Below, in pieces: positions 52,529 to 61,797 of a stretch of 64,000 bases of DNA (position 1 is the stretch's first letter; each line of letters begins with the position of its first letter). Location: assembly GCA_965200685.1 (NCBI GenBank), contig OZ241379.1, positions 4,297,641-4,361,640 of the forward strand, read 5' to 3'. Source of the DNA: Bin5 sp965200685. Its GTDB lineage: Bacteria > Chloroflexota > Anaerolineae > Caldilineales > Caldilineaceae. The notes below the pieces were generated by a model. The model worked only from the letters and a program-made list of their open reading frames with translations. It had not been told where the DNA came from and did no database searches. A program made the translations under genes and the position numbers.

Positions 52529-53197
52529 TCAGCGCTTCTTGGCTATTGCAGTGACTCGTTTGCGCCATTTGGCCCAAGTACTCATCAGATGGGGCCAGAA
52601 AGGGCTTTCTTTGCCCATGGGCCGCGCCTGTTGCAGGGCGTCAATGAACGATTCGGCATCATCCTCAAAAGCAGGCATCTCCATGTAGCAGCGTCCCAGT
52701 TCAAACGGAATATGGGCATCGCTGCCGGCTGTGTGTAGCAACTTGTGTTCTTGGGCCAAGGCCAAGGCATTCAGATTGTCTTGGGGCCGCACACAGCGAG
52801 CATTACGGACTTCTAGCGCATCCACTTGATCGATGATCTGCAGGACATTCTCCCGCCCCATGGCTGAACCCCGCCATGAATCTAGGGGATGCGGAACCGC
52901 GATCACCGCGCCCTGCTCCCGCAAGCGGCGGATCGTCTCCTGTGGAGACAGACCCTTTGGCACCTCCTCTTGAACAAAATAGGCGATGAGTTCGCCATGG
53001 GTCGTTTTAATCTCCTCGCCCACAATAATGAGGTCCGGGGCCAACTCTTTGGCTTTCAAGGCACCGGCTAGGGTATTGTGTTCGGTAATCGCCAATTTAT
53101 CCAGCCCGATCGCGCGCGCCCTGGCAATGGTATCCTCCGGGCGCGTGAGGCAGTCGGAGCTATAGATTGTGTGTGAGTGTAGATCGACTTTCCACAT
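52529..53197 (-). CDS. PHP-domain phosphoesterase
   Basis: 222 residues starting MWKVDLHSHTIYSSD. The metal ligands of the PHP fold are visible: HSHT (His7, His9) and Asp at the start, ITEHNTL near 40, a Glu in GEEIKTTHGE, PHPLD near 107, and the closing GSDAHIP. The family cleaves phosphoesters such as nucleotides or 3',5'-bisphosphates with two or three metal ions. It is 14 bases downstream of the MenH-like gene on the same strand. Confidence 0.85.
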   Translation of the reverse strand: MWKVDLHSHTIYSSDCLTRPEDTIARARAIGLDKLAITEHNTLAGALKAKELAPDLIIVGEEIKTTHGELIAYFVQEEVPKGLSPQETIRRLREQGAVIAVPHPLDSWRGSAMGRENVLQIIDQVDALEVRNARCVRPQDNLNALALAQEHKLLHTAGSDAHIPFELGRCYMEMPAFEDDAESFIDALQQARPMGKESPFWPHLMSTWAKWRKRVTAIAKKR

Positions 53198-53211
53198 TAT
53201 GTTGGGTTTCC

Positions 53212-54021
53212 CTAGTTGAACGCGGCCCAAAATGTCATAAGTACCCGTGCAAATGCTTGGGGCTGTTCCACATGAACCATATGGCCGGCTTGTGGGACAA
53301 TGGCCAGGCGGGCGTTGGGGATCTGGGCCGCCATCTGCCGGTTGATCGTCACAAATTTTTCATCCTCTGCACCGACGAGCAGGCATGTGGGGACTGTGAG
53401 CGCAGGTAGATCGGGCCACAGATTGGGCTGCACACCGCTGCCCATCCCCCGCAAACTGTTGGCCAGGCCCCGAGGCCGGTTTTGCAGACGCTGCTGGCGT
53501 AGCTGCTCGTGTTGTTGGGCAGATAGCCGCCGCTGACTTTTCCACAGAGGCAGGGACTGCCAGAAATCCACGAACGCGGCCATGCCTTCCCGTTCAAGAC
53601 GAATGGCCAGGGCTTCATCTTGGCCAGCCCGCGCGGCCCGCTCACCCGCCGACGCCAGCCCAGGTGACGCGCTCTCCAGGGCCAAGGAATGCAGCCGCCG
53701 GCCATAGCGCAGCGCAAAGAACAGAGCCAGCCGGCCCCCCATAGAATAGCCCAGCAGATGTACTGGTTCCGCTGTGTACTCATCGAGGAGCCTGGCCAGA
53801 TCCGCGGCGGAATGTTCCATTGCATAGCGGAGCGGATCCAGCGGTGCCGCTGAGTGCCCATGGCCGAGCAGGTCCGGGGCCAGCAGCCGAAACCCGGCCC
53901 CACTGAAGGTCTCCGCCAGGGGAGCCCAGATCCCACCATGGCCAGTAAATCCATGTAGAAGCACAATGGGCGGGCCGTCTGTGCCCCAACTGTGAAGAGT
54001 GTAGGCGCTTGTCTCGGTCAT
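53212..54021 (-). CDS. menH: alpha/beta hydrolase, MenH-like
   Basis: 269 residues. The oxyanion HGF motif is in VLLHGFTGHG (about 21-30), the nucleophile Ser in GYSMGGRLA (near 91), the acid Asp in LLVGAEDEKF (near 220) and the His in AGHMVHVEQP (near 247). GYSMGG and the overall size suit MenH, the SHCHC synthase of menaquinone synthesis, which eliminates pyruvate from SEPHCHC. No other menaquinone gene is present, so a different hydrolase role remains possible. Divergent from the RM gene, 112 bases away. Confidence 0.65.
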   Translation of the reverse strand: MTETSAYTLHSWGTDGPPIVLLHGFTGHGGIWAPLAETFSGAGFRLLAPDLLGHGHSAAPLDPLRYAMEHSAADLARLLDEYTAEPVHLLGYSMGGRLALFFALRYGRRLHSLALESASPGLASAGERAARAGQDEALAIRLEREGMAAFVDFWQSLPLWKSQRRLSAQQHEQLRQQRLQNRPRGLANSLRGMGSGVQPNLWPDLPALTVPTCLLVGAEDEKFVTINRQMAAQIPNARLAIVPQAGHMVHVEQPQAFARVLMTFWAAFN

Positions 54022-54133
54022 GGAACAATGCGGGTTAGGGTTCCGATTCCTGTCTTTGTACATCCTGAACAGATTTGCAACTGCATGTCTCCCCTCATAT
54101 AATACCACAAACAGAGCGATTCTTGGACTGCTC

Positions 54134-57100
54134 ATGCTCCAGCTCAAAACGACACACAAAGAAATCAGAGATTACTTCGCGGAACTGAACAAGCTGGGCC
54201 AGCTTGATGTGGGCCATGAGGGCGCGGTCGCGCCGGCATTCGCCCATGTGTTGCGTACAGCCGCGCGTCCCTTCGGCTGGACATTGGCAGAGCAGTACAC
54301 GCGCAAGCTGGCCGATGGCCGCAGCATTCGCATTGATGGTGCATTGTTAGACGACTTCCATCTGGCCCATGGCTATTGGGAAGCGAAAGATAGCGAGGAT
54401 GACTTGGATGAGGAGATCCGCAAGAAGCTGGCCGTGGGCTACCCCCAGGACAATATCATCTTCTGGGCCCCGCAGCGCATGGTGGTCATCCAACAAGGGC
54501 AGCGGGTGTGGGACAGCCCCATCGCTGCGCCGGACCTGCTCATTGAGGGGTTGCGGGCCTTCTTCACCTATCAGCCGCCGGCCTATGCAGGCTGGCAGCA
54601 GGCAGTAGAGGAGTTCAAGACAGTTGTGCCGGCCCTGGCCGAATCCCTGCTGACCTTAATTGAAGGGGAGCGGCAGCACAACCGGGCCTTTCGGCAGGCG
54701 TTCGCCCGCTTCGCCGCGCTGTGCCGGGATGCCATCAACCCCAACATCGCTGATGAGGCCGTAGAGGAGATGCTGATCCAACACCTGCTGACCGAACGCA
54801 TCTTCCGGCGGGTGTTCGACAACCCGGACTTCGCCCGCCGCAATGTCATCGCCAACGAGATCGAGCAGGTAGTCGACGCGCTCACCTCCCAGTCCTTTAG
54901 TCGCCGGGCCTTCTTCCGCCCCCTAGAGGGTTTCTACACGGCCATTGAAACCACAGCTGCGACCATAGAGGACTATGCGGAGAAGCAGGGCTTCCTCAAC
55001 ACTGTTTATGAGAATTTCTTCCAGGGCTTTTCCGTCAAAGTCGCGGACACCCATGGCATCGTCTACACACCTCAGCCCATTGTGGAGTTTATGGTACGCT
55101 CCGTGGAAGCCATCCTCGATCAAGAGTTCGATTGTTCCTTGGCTGATGACGGCGTGCATGTATTGGATCCCTTCGTGGGTACGGGCAACTTCATGCTGCG
55201 GGTCATGCGCCACCTACAGGAGATAGGCAAACTCTACTGCTTACCCGACAAGTACGCACAGGAACTGCACTGCAACGAAGTGATGCTGCTGCCCTACTAT
55301 ATCGCGGCTATGAACATTGAGCATGAATACTATGAACTGACAGAGCAGTACCTACCCTTTGAGGGCATCTGCTTGGTAGATACTTTCGAGCTGGCCGAGG
55401 ACAGCCAACTCAGCTTGTTTGTCCAAGAGAACACACAGCGTGTGGAGAACCAGAAGGATCAGGATATCACCGTCATCATCGGCAACCCGCCCTACAACGC
55501 GGGGCAGGCCAATGAGAATGACAACAACAAGAACCGCACCTATGGGGCCATGGACAAGCGGGTGCGGGAGACCTATGCTAAAGACTCCAAAGCACAGCTC
55601 AGAAACAAACTCTATGATCCCTATGTGAAGGCCATACGCTGGGCAGCGGACCGCATAGGCGAGGAAGGGATCGTGGCCTTTGTGACCAACAACAGCTTTC
55701 TTGATGGTGTGGCGTTCGATGGCATGCGAAAACATCTCGCCGAAGAGTTCGATGCCCTCTACATTCTGGATCTAGGCGGGAATGCCCGCAAAGGCCTGGC
55801 TGTTTCCGATGCCAATGTGTTCGGTATCCAGGTCGGGGTCAGCATCAATCTGTTTGTGAAGAAAAAGGGTTCTACAGATGCCCGTATCTGTTATTATCGA
55901 ACCGATGACCTGTGGGACAAGAAGCGTAAATTTAACTTTCTACAGGAACGCACACATGTAGGCACGATAGAGTGGCAAACCATTCAACCGGACAAGCGAT
56001 ACACATGGCTTACAGAAGGACTCCACGCCGAGTTTGAAACCTTCATTCCCATGGGGACAAAGGAAGCGAAGGCGGCGAAGGGTGGAGGAGAGACGATTTT
56101 TAGTCTCTACTCTTTGGGTGTAGTTACAAGTAGGGATAGTTTGGTTTACTCGTTTAATCTCAAGTTGTTGCAAGAGCGAGTTCGCACATTCATTGAAATC
56201 TACAACAGCACCGTTGACCGCAAGAGAAGGCATGACCCCAATGCCCCGCTTGAACGTTTCATTGATACCAACGACCCTCGCATCAAATGGACTCGCCAAG
56301 TTAAGGCTTCATTGAAAAAACTGGAGTTAAGCAATTATGAAGATTCGCACTTTCGCACCTCGTTGTATCGCCCGTTCAGTCAACGATATCTCTACTTTGA
56401 TAACTTCTGGAATGAAATGCGTTATCAGCAGTATCGAATTTTTCCCACAGCGGAGACTGAAGAAGAAAACCTTGTCATCTGGCTTAAAGTGGGAAGTGCC
56501 TGGCCAATGTTTGCTCTGGCTGTCAACAAAATTCCCAATCTACTGCCGCAAAGCGGCTCCCAATGTTTCCCCTTCTACACCTACGACGAGGACGGCAGCA
56601 ACCGCCGCGAGAACATTACAGATTGGGCATTGGCACAGTTCCGCCGGCAGTATCAGGATGAATCCATCAACAAATGGGATATCTTCCATTATGTCTACGG
56701 CCTACTCCACCATCCACAATATAGAGAGCGGTATCAGGTCAACCTCAAGCGGGACCTGCCACATATTCCCTTTGCCGCGGACTTCCGGGCATTTGCCAAA
56801 GCCGGCGCGCGTCTAGCAAAAATCCATGTAGACTATGAACAGATGCCTCCCTACCCGCTCAACATCATAGAGACGCCGGGGAAGCCCCTCACTTGGCGGG
56901 TGGAAAAGATGAGATTGTCCAGAGACAAGACGCAGATCCGCTACAATGACTTCTTGACCTTAGAGGGCATCCCAGCGCAGGCTTTCGACTATCGGCTGGG
57001 GAATCGGTCAGCTTTAGAATGGGTGCTTGACCAGTACCAGGTCAAAGTAGACAAGCGCAGCCGCATCGTCAACGACCCCAATCGTGCCGATGATCCACGC

Positions 57101-57196
57101 TATATCGTCAATCTCATGCAGAAGGTCATCGCCGTGAGTGTGGAAACAGTAGAGATTGTGGAGAGCTTGCCGGAATTAGGGGGGTACTTGATGTGA
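54134..57196 (+). CDS. single-chain restriction-modification enzyme, type ISP-like without helicase
   Basis: 1020 residues. The N-terminal nuclease region has DGALLDDF and YWEAKD (Glu83, Lys85), a PD-(D/E)XK pattern. The N6-adenine methylase carries motif I LDPFVGTGNF (Asp345) and NPPY at 451-454. The C-terminal 250 residues (DYRLGNRSALEWVLDQY, then NDPNRADDPRYIVNL) are the type ISP target-recognition signature. The helicase of classic type ISP enzymes is absent. Its last codons may have been altered: a TnpB fragment begins at its stop. Partial paralogues lie at 57909 and 59081. Confidence 0.85.
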   Translation: MLQLKTTHKEIRDYFAELNKLGQLDVGHEGAVAPAFAHVLRTAARPFGWTLAEQYTRKLADGRSIRIDGALLDDFHLAHGYWEAKDSEDDLDEEIRKKLAVGYPQDNIIFWAPQRMVVIQQGQRVWDSPIAAPDLLIEGLRAFFTYQPPAYAGWQQAVEEFKTVVPALAESLLTLIEGERQHNRAFRQAFARFAALCRDAINPNIADEAVEEMLIQHLLTERIFRRVFDNPDFARRNVIANEIEQVVDALTSQSFSRRAFFRPLEGFYTAIETTAATIEDYAEKQGFLNTVYENFFQGFSVKVADTHGIVYTPQPIVEFMVRSVEAILDQEFDCSLADDGVHVLDPFVGTGNFMLRVMRHLQEIGKLYCLPDKYAQELHCNEVMLLPYYIAAMNIEHEYYELTEQYLPFEGICLVDTFELAEDSQLSLFVQENTQRVENQKDQDITVIIGNPPYNAGQANENDNNKNRTYGAMDKRVRETYAKDSKAQLRNKLYDPYVKAIRWAADRIGEEGIVAFVTNNSFLDGVAFDGMRKHLAEEFDALYILDLGGNARKGLAVSDANVFGIQVGVSINLFVKKKGSTDARICYYRTDDLWDKKRKFNFLQERTHVGTIEWQTIQPDKRYTWLTEGLHAEFETFIPMGTKEAKAAKGGGETIFSLYSLGVVTSRDSLVYSFNLKLLQERVRTFIEIYNSTVDRKRRHDPNAPLERFIDTNDPRIKWTRQVKASLKKLELSNYEDSHFRTSLYRPFSQRYLYFDNFWNEMRYQQYRIFPTAETEEENLVIWLKVGSAWPMFALAVNKIPNLLPQSGSQCFPFYTYDEDGSNRRENITDWALAQFRRQYQDESINKWDIFHYVYGLLHHPQYRERYQVNLKRDLPHIPFAADFRAFAKAGARLAKIHVDYEQMPPYPLNIIETPGKPLTWRVEKMRLSRDKTQIRYNDFLTLEGIPAQAFDYRLGNRSALEWVLDQYQVKVDKRSRIVNDPNRADDPRYIVNLMQKVIAVSVETVEIVESLPELGGYLM

Positions 57197-57375
57197 ATGA
57201 AGCCTATACATCAAAAACGTGTAGCTGGACAGGCGAAGTCAAGAACAATCTAGGTGGTGCAAAGGTGATGGTCGGGAGTGATGGCCAACGCATGGATAGA
57301 GACATCAATGGCGCGCGTGGGATATTCCTGCGCGCTTTGGGAGATACCCCCGCGCTACAAGCCGTGCGTTGTTGA
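57193..57375 (+). pseudogene. TnpB (IS200/IS605 family) C-terminal fragment, copy 1
   Basis: 60 codons that read as the end of a TnpB protein: NEAYTSKTCSWTGE, the start of the zinc-ribbon region, then DRDINGARGIFLRAL, which contains the last RuvC Asp. No ribosome site and no N-terminal nine-tenths. It touches the stop of the RM gene, so an insertion element once sat here. A hairpin behind it could be the element's right end. Confidence 0.75.
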
Positions 57376-57409
57376 ATGAATTCTGCAAACTTACACAGAT
57401 TCACTCAAC
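57371..57409. repeat. hairpin behind the TnpB fragment (copy 1; copy 2 at 58345-58383)
   Basis: GTTGAATGAA and TTCACTCAAC form ten-base arms with one mismatch around 19 bases. It overlaps the TnpB stop codon. Elements of this family end in subterminal hairpins, and the guide RNA of TnpB is made from this region, so it may be the old right end. Confidence 0.5.
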
Positions 57410-57507
57410 AAAAATGTATCGGAGTGAACAGAAAGTAGCTGGCCTGCACAGAATAGCCTAGGTTGCCATGGGCATAAGGCTGGCGAACTGACTGAAAGGA
57501 GACACAA

Positions 57508-57876
57508 ATGGCACAGACGACACAGACCCTGGATGTTGAACGTATTGAGCGCATTGCCCGCCTGGATGAGGCCTATAAACATGTGGCCACCAAGACTGAT
57601 GTGCAAGAGGTCAGAACCGAGATGCAAGAGGTCAGAACCGAGATACAGGGGGTCAGAACTGAGATACAGGGGGTCAGAACCGAGATGCAGGAAATCCGAA
57701 CCGACATGCAGGCAGACAAGGCAGAGATGCAGGCCAACATAGCCGAGGTCAAAGCAGAGTTGCAGACAGATAATGCCGCTATCAGGAGTGAATTACGTCT
57801 GCTAAAGTGGATGCTATGGCTCGTGATCGTGGTCGTTCTGGTCCCATTGCTCCAAGACCTGTTGGCACTCTTTTGA
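57508..57876 (+). CDS. heptad-repeat coiled-coil protein with C-terminal membrane helix, copy 1
   Basis: 122 residues from an ATG seven bases after AAAGGAG. Residues 1-30 are a conserved head (IERIARLDEAYKHVATKTD). Residues 31-85 are a coiled coil of seven-residue repeats (VRTEMQE, VRTEIQG, IRTDMQA). Residues 95-120 form one membrane helix (WMLWLVIVVVLVPLLQDLLALF). It lies 33 bases before an RM gene 5' end with a strong ribosome site, so coiled-coil gene and RM gene once formed an operon. The longer copy at 58482 differs only in repeat number and type. Function unknown. Confidence 0.75.
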   Translation: MAQTTQTLDVERIERIARLDEAYKHVATKTDVQEVRTEMQEVRTEIQGVRTEIQGVRTEMQEIRTDMQADKAEMQANIAEVKAELQTDNAAIRSELRLLKWMLWLVIVVVLVPLLQDLLALF

Positions 57877-57908
57877 TGAAGGGCATTCCTGTTTGATCTA
57901 AGGAGAAT

Positions 57909-58349
57909 ATGAACCTCAAACCTACGCACAAGCCCATCAGAGCATACTACGCGGCCCTGGTCCAATTTGAGCGCCTGGGCATCACCCATGAAACTGCAGT
58001 GCGTTCGGCCTTTCAAGCTCTCCTCGAACACTGCGGCCGCCAGTGTCAGTGGACCCTAGTGCCTGAATATGCCATCACCCGGCCGGGCAAGAGGCGGATC
58101 GTGGTTGATGGTGCCATGATCGACGATTTCCAGTTGACACATGGGATCTGGGAAGCCAAGGATATCCACGACGACCTGCCATCCGCAAAAACGTGTAGCT
58201 GGACAGGCGAAGTCAAGAACAATCTAGGTGGTGCAAAGGTGATGGTCGGGAGTGATGGCCAACGCATGGATAGAGACATCAATGGCGCGCGTGGGATATT
58301 CCTGCGCGCTTTGGGAGATACCCCCGCGCTACAAGCCGTGCGTTGTTGA
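57909..58349 (+). pseudogene. RM gene 5' fragment fused to TnpB tail (copy 2 of the tail)
   Basis: 146 codons. The first 92 match the RM relative at 59081 (start MNLKPTHKPIR, nuclease motif IWEAKDIHDDLPSA), behind the same AAGGAGAAT ribosome site. At 58186 the frame runs into the TnpB tail (KTCSWTGEV, DRDINGARG). The fusion is the joint of the tandem duplication. The nuclease motif is complete but the methylase is absent, so the product is unlikely to be a working RM enzyme. Confidence 0.8.
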
Positions 58350-58481
58350 ATGAATTCTGCAAACTTACACAGATTCACTCAACAAAAATGTATCGGAGTG
58401 AACAGAAAGTAGCTGGCCTGCACAGAATAGCCTAGGTTGCCATGGGCATAAGGCTGGCGAACTGACTGAAAGGAGACACAA

Positions 58482-59048
58482 ATGGCACAGACGACACAGA
58501 CCCTGGATGTTGAACGTATTGAGCGCATTGCCCGCCTGGATGAGGCCTATAAACATGTGGCCACCAAGACTGATGTGCAAGAGGTCAGGATCGAGATGCA
58601 GGGGGTCAGAACTGAGATACAGACGCTCAGAACCGAGATGCAGGAAATCCGAACCGACATGCAGGCAGACAAGGCAGAGCTGCAGGCTAACATAGCCGAG
58701 GTCCAGACAGGATTGCAGGCTAACATAGCCGAGGTCCAGGCAGGATTGCAGGCCAACATAGCCGAGGTCCAGGCAGGATTGCAGGCCAACATAGCCGAGG
58801 TCCAGGCAGAGATGCAGGCAGACAAGGCAGAGCTGCAGGCTAACATAGCCGAGGTCCAGGCAGGATTGCAGGCCAACATAGCCGAGGTCCAGGCAGGATT
58901 GCAGGCTAACATAGCCGAGGTCAAAGCAGAGTTGCAGACAGATAATGCCGCTATCAGGAGTGAATTACGTCTGCTAAAGTGGATGCTATGGCTCGTGATC
59001 GTGGTCGTTCTGGTCCCATTGCTCCAAGACCTGTTGGCACTCTTTTGA
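58482..59048 (+). CDS. hendecad-repeat coiled-coil protein with C-terminal membrane helix, copy 2
   Basis: 188 residues. Head and membrane helix are identical to those of copy 1 at 57508. The middle is expanded with 11-residue repeats (NIAEVQAGLQA) of 33 bases each, present about seven times with one DKAELQA block between. Eleven-residue repeats favour a straight or slightly right-handed coiled coil, unlike the heptads of copy 1. The DNA repeats are nearly identical, so growth is recent and may still be going on. The gene precedes an RM 5' end by 33 bases, as copy 1 does. Possibly a membrane-tethered rod; function unknown. Confidence 0.75.
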   Translation: MAQTTQTLDVERIERIARLDEAYKHVATKTDVQEVRIEMQGVRTEIQTLRTEMQEIRTDMQADKAELQANIAEVQTGLQANIAEVQAGLQANIAEVQAGLQANIAEVQAEMQADKAELQANIAEVQAGLQANIAEVQAGLQANIAEVKAELQTDNAAIRSELRLLKWMLWLVIVVVLVPLLQDLLALF

Positions 59049-59080
59049 TGAAGGGCATTCCCGTTTGATCTAAGGAGAAT

Positions 59081-59966
59081 ATGAACCTCAAACCTACGCA
59101 CAAGCCCATCAGAGAATACTACGCGGCCCTGGGCCAATTTGAGCGCCTGGGCATCACCCATGAAACTGCAGTGCGTTCGGCCTTTCAAGCTCTCCTCGAA
59201 CACTGCGGCCGACAGTGTCAGTGGACCCTAGTGCCTGAATATGCCATCACCCGGCCGGGCAAGAGGCGGATCGTGGTTGATGGTGCCATGATCGACGATT
59301 TCCAGTTGACACATGGGATCTGGGAAGCTAAGGATATCCACGACGACCTGCCATCCGCTCTCCTACACAAATTTGCGGTCGGCTATCCCCAGGAAAATAC
59401 TCTCTTCCAGACACCCCAACGGGCCATCCTGTGGCAGAACGGGCGGCAGGTCCTTGACGCAGACCTGCAGGACCCCAAGCAACTGATCGAAACACTGCAG
59501 ACCTTCTTTGCCCACCGCCCCCAGGAGATCGCGCACTGGGAAGAGGCAGTGGCTCAGTTCAAAGATCGGGTGCCGGACATCGGGCGTGGGCTGGCGACCT
59601 TGATCCAACAGGAGCGACAGCACAACCGGGCGTTCGGCACAGCCTTTGGCGATTTCTATGAAAAATGCAGGTTGTCGATCAACCCCAACCTGTCACAAGC
59701 AGCCGTGGAGGAGATGCTGATCCAACACCTGCTGAGCCTATCGGCTGGGGAATCGGTCAGCCTTAGAATGGGTCCTTGACCAGTACCGGGTCAAGGTAGA
59801 CAAACGCAGCGGCATCGTCAATGACCCCAACCGTGCCGATGATCCACGCTATATCGTCAATCTCATGCAGAAGGTCATCGCCGTGAGTGTGGAAACAGTA
59901 GAGATTGTGAAAGGGTTGCCGGAGTTGAACGTTCCTGTTGTACTTTCTACTTATCCACGCCGGTAA
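59081..59966 (+). pseudogene. RM gene with large internal deletion, out of frame
   Basis: The 5' part (about 220 codons, to EEMLIQHLL) is the paralogous N-terminus with nuclease motif IWEAKD. At about 59735 it joins the 3' end of an RM gene close to the one at 54134 (ATCGGCTGGGGAATCGG matches 56990 onwards). The joint shifts the frame and a TGA follows at 59777-59779. The last 70 codons persist in another frame to a TAA at 59964-59966 and overlap the permease gene on the other strand. Methylase lost. Confidence 0.8.
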
Positions 59967-60849
59967 TGACAACTCCCTGCACGAACAGTCGTTGGGCGAG
60001 GAGAAAGAGAATGATAGGGGGCAACATGGCGATCATGGAAGCAGCCATCATGCGGGGATAGTGGATATTGCCCGCGTTGGCACCCTGAAACATGCGTAAA
60101 CCCAGACTGACGGGGAACTTGAGTTGGGATTGGAGGTAGACCAAAGGGTAGAGCAGATCATTCCAATAGTAGTAAAAGGCAAAGATGCCCACAGTGGCCG
60201 TTACCGGCTTGGAGAGAGGCATAAAGATCTGCAAAAAGATGCGAAGCGTAGAGCAGCCATCAATGCGGGAGGCGTCCTCTAGCTCCCTGGGAATCCCCAA
60301 AAAAGATTGACGGAAGAGGAAGATGTGAAAAGGGTTGCCAAAGAAGGCCGGCACAATAAAAGGTAGGTAGGTATCCAGCCATCCGATCCACTTAAACATC
60401 ATAAAATGGGGCACGATGACCACCCAGGCCGGCAGCATCAGGGTGGTAAGATTGATGAAGAAGAGCAGATCTCGCCCAGGAAAACGCAGACGGGCAAATC
60501 CATAGCCGGCCAATGCACTGCCGATGATCGTGCCCACAATGCCACCGCTTGAGATGATAGTACTATTGAGCAGATAGCGGGCAAAGGGTGTGCGCTGGAA
60601 GACCTCTACATAGTTCAGCCAGAGAAGGTCACGGGGAACCCACGTAATCGGCCACGTCTGCACCTCATCCATGGACTTCAGGCTGGTAGAGAGCATCCAG
60701 AAGAAGGGAATCATCAAAATGACCGTGCCTGCCAACAGCATCGCATACACAGAGAACCTATCAAGCGTGTGCGTTGTTTTCAGGCCGCCCCATCGGTGCT
60801 CGGGCCGACGATTGACAGAATCTTGAGAAGATGCGGATATCGTAGACAT
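59947..60849 (-). CDS. sugar ABC transporter permease, MalG/UgpE type
   Basis: 300 residues, six helices. The EAA loop is ELEDASRIDGCSTLRIF near residue 195 and the end is LAQRLFVQGVVITGVDK. It is the second permease of the operon 63196-59947 and pairs with the product of 60856-61779; the two genes are six bases apart. The 3' end overlaps the tail of the RM relic on the other strand by 20 bases. The shared ATPase is not in the window. Confidence 0.9.
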   Translation of the reverse strand: MSTISASSQDSVNRRPEHRWGGLKTTHTLDRFSVYAMLLAGTVILMIPFFWMLSTSLKSMDEVQTWPITWVPRDLLWLNYVEVFQRTPFARYLLNSTIISSGGIVGTIIGSALAGYGFARLRFPGRDLLFFINLTTLMLPAWVVIVPHFMMFKWIGWLDTYLPFIVPAFFGNPFHIFLFRQSFLGIPRELEDASRIDGCSTLRIFLQIFMPLSKPVTATVGIFAFYYYWNDLLYPLVYLQSQLKFPVSLGLRMFQGANAGNIHYPRMMAASMIAMLPPIILFLLAQRLFVQGVVITGVDK

Positions 60850-60855
60850 AGTGGC

Positions 60856-61779
60856 TTAAGATTCTTCCCTGGCCCCCGCGTAATAGACCCAGCGTCTGGA
60901 AGTGCCGAAGATCAGCACCGTAAGAACAGCGACAATAACGAATAGCATCCAGGCTAGGGTAGAAGCATACCCAAAGCGCAAGGATTGGAACGAGGTAAAG
61001 TAGATGTTCAGCCCAAAGAAATAGGTGCGATAGTTGGGCCCACCTTGGGTCATCACATAGGCGTTTTCAAAAATTTGGAACGCGCTGATCAGGCCGGTAA
61101 CGAGGATAAAAAAGATGGTTGGGCTGAGCATGGGCAGAGTGATCGACCAAAACTTACGCACACGCCCCGCGCCATCAATCGACGCAGATTCATACAGTTC
61201 AGTCGGGATGGACTGTAGACCCGCCAGATAGATGATCATGCTGCCACCCACGCCCCAAAGAGACATGAGGATAAAGGCCGGCATAACCCAGTTCGGATCA
61301 ACAAGCCAGCCGATGCGAGAGACCCCCGCGAAGTTCAAAATGGCGTTCAAGACCCCATACTGTTTGTGAAAGACGAACTGCCACAGCAAGGCCACAGCCA
61401 CACCGCTCAGGACAGCCGGCAGATAGTAAATGGTACGAAAGACAAATATGCCCCGCACCTTCTGGTTCATGAGTAAAGCAATGGCTAACCCAACAGTCAG
61501 GTTCAGCGGAAGATAACCGAGCACGAAGTAGGCCGTAGAACGCACCGAATCAATAAAGCGCGGGTCTTTGGTGAACATATAAATATAGTTCTCAAACCCG
61601 ACCAGCGACGGTGTGCCGCTCCCTCGGTAGTCGGTGAAGCTCAGAAACAGAGAATAGAGAAGGGGACCCAGACGAAAGAGCAGGTAGCCTAGCAGCCAAG
61701 GCAGGATAAAGAGAAATCCTTCCAAGGCTTCTATACGAGCCAGCTTGGTCTTTGGCCAGCCAATTCGGTTGAGTCCCAT
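60856..61779 (-). CDS. sugar ABC transporter permease, MalF/UgpA type
   Basis: 307 residues from the ATG at 61779 (GAGAAG upstream). Six helices; the EAA loop is ELYESASIDGAGRVRKFWSITLP, given here as a family match near residue 205. Its start lies 52 bases after the binding-protein stop, with a perfect ten-base-arm hairpin between. It forms the channel with the MalG-type partner. Lipid-head or sugar substrate not resolved. Confidence 0.9.
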   Translation of the reverse strand: MGLNRIGWPKTKLARIEALEGFLFILPWLLGYLLFRLGPLLYSLFLSFTDYRGSGTPSLVGFENYIYMFTKDPRFIDSVRSTAYFVLGYLPLNLTVGLAIALLMNQKVRGIFVFRTIYYLPAVLSGVAVALLWQFVFHKQYGVLNAILNFAGVSRIGWLVDPNWVMPAFILMSLWGVGGSMIIYLAGLQSIPTELYESASIDGAGRVRKFWSITLPMLSPTIFFILVTGLISAFQIFENAYVMTQGGPNYRTYFFGLNIYFTSFQSLRFGYASTLAWMLFVIVAVLTVLIFGTSRRWVYYAGAREES

Positions 61780-61797
61780 AGTGTCTTCTCGTACCCA

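Larger units (their letters stand above)
57212..59357 (+). repeat. tandem duplication of TnpB tail / coiled-coil gene / RM 5' end
   Basis: Unit 1 is 57212-58185 (974 bases) and unit 2 is 58186-59357 (1172 bases). Landmarks are 974 bases apart up to the coiled-coil gene start (57508 and 58482) and 1172 apart behind it (57909 and 59081). The 198-base difference equals 66 codons, exactly the length difference of the two coiled-coil genes. Joint at CAAAAACG, inside the RM 5' end of unit 1. Confidence 0.85.
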
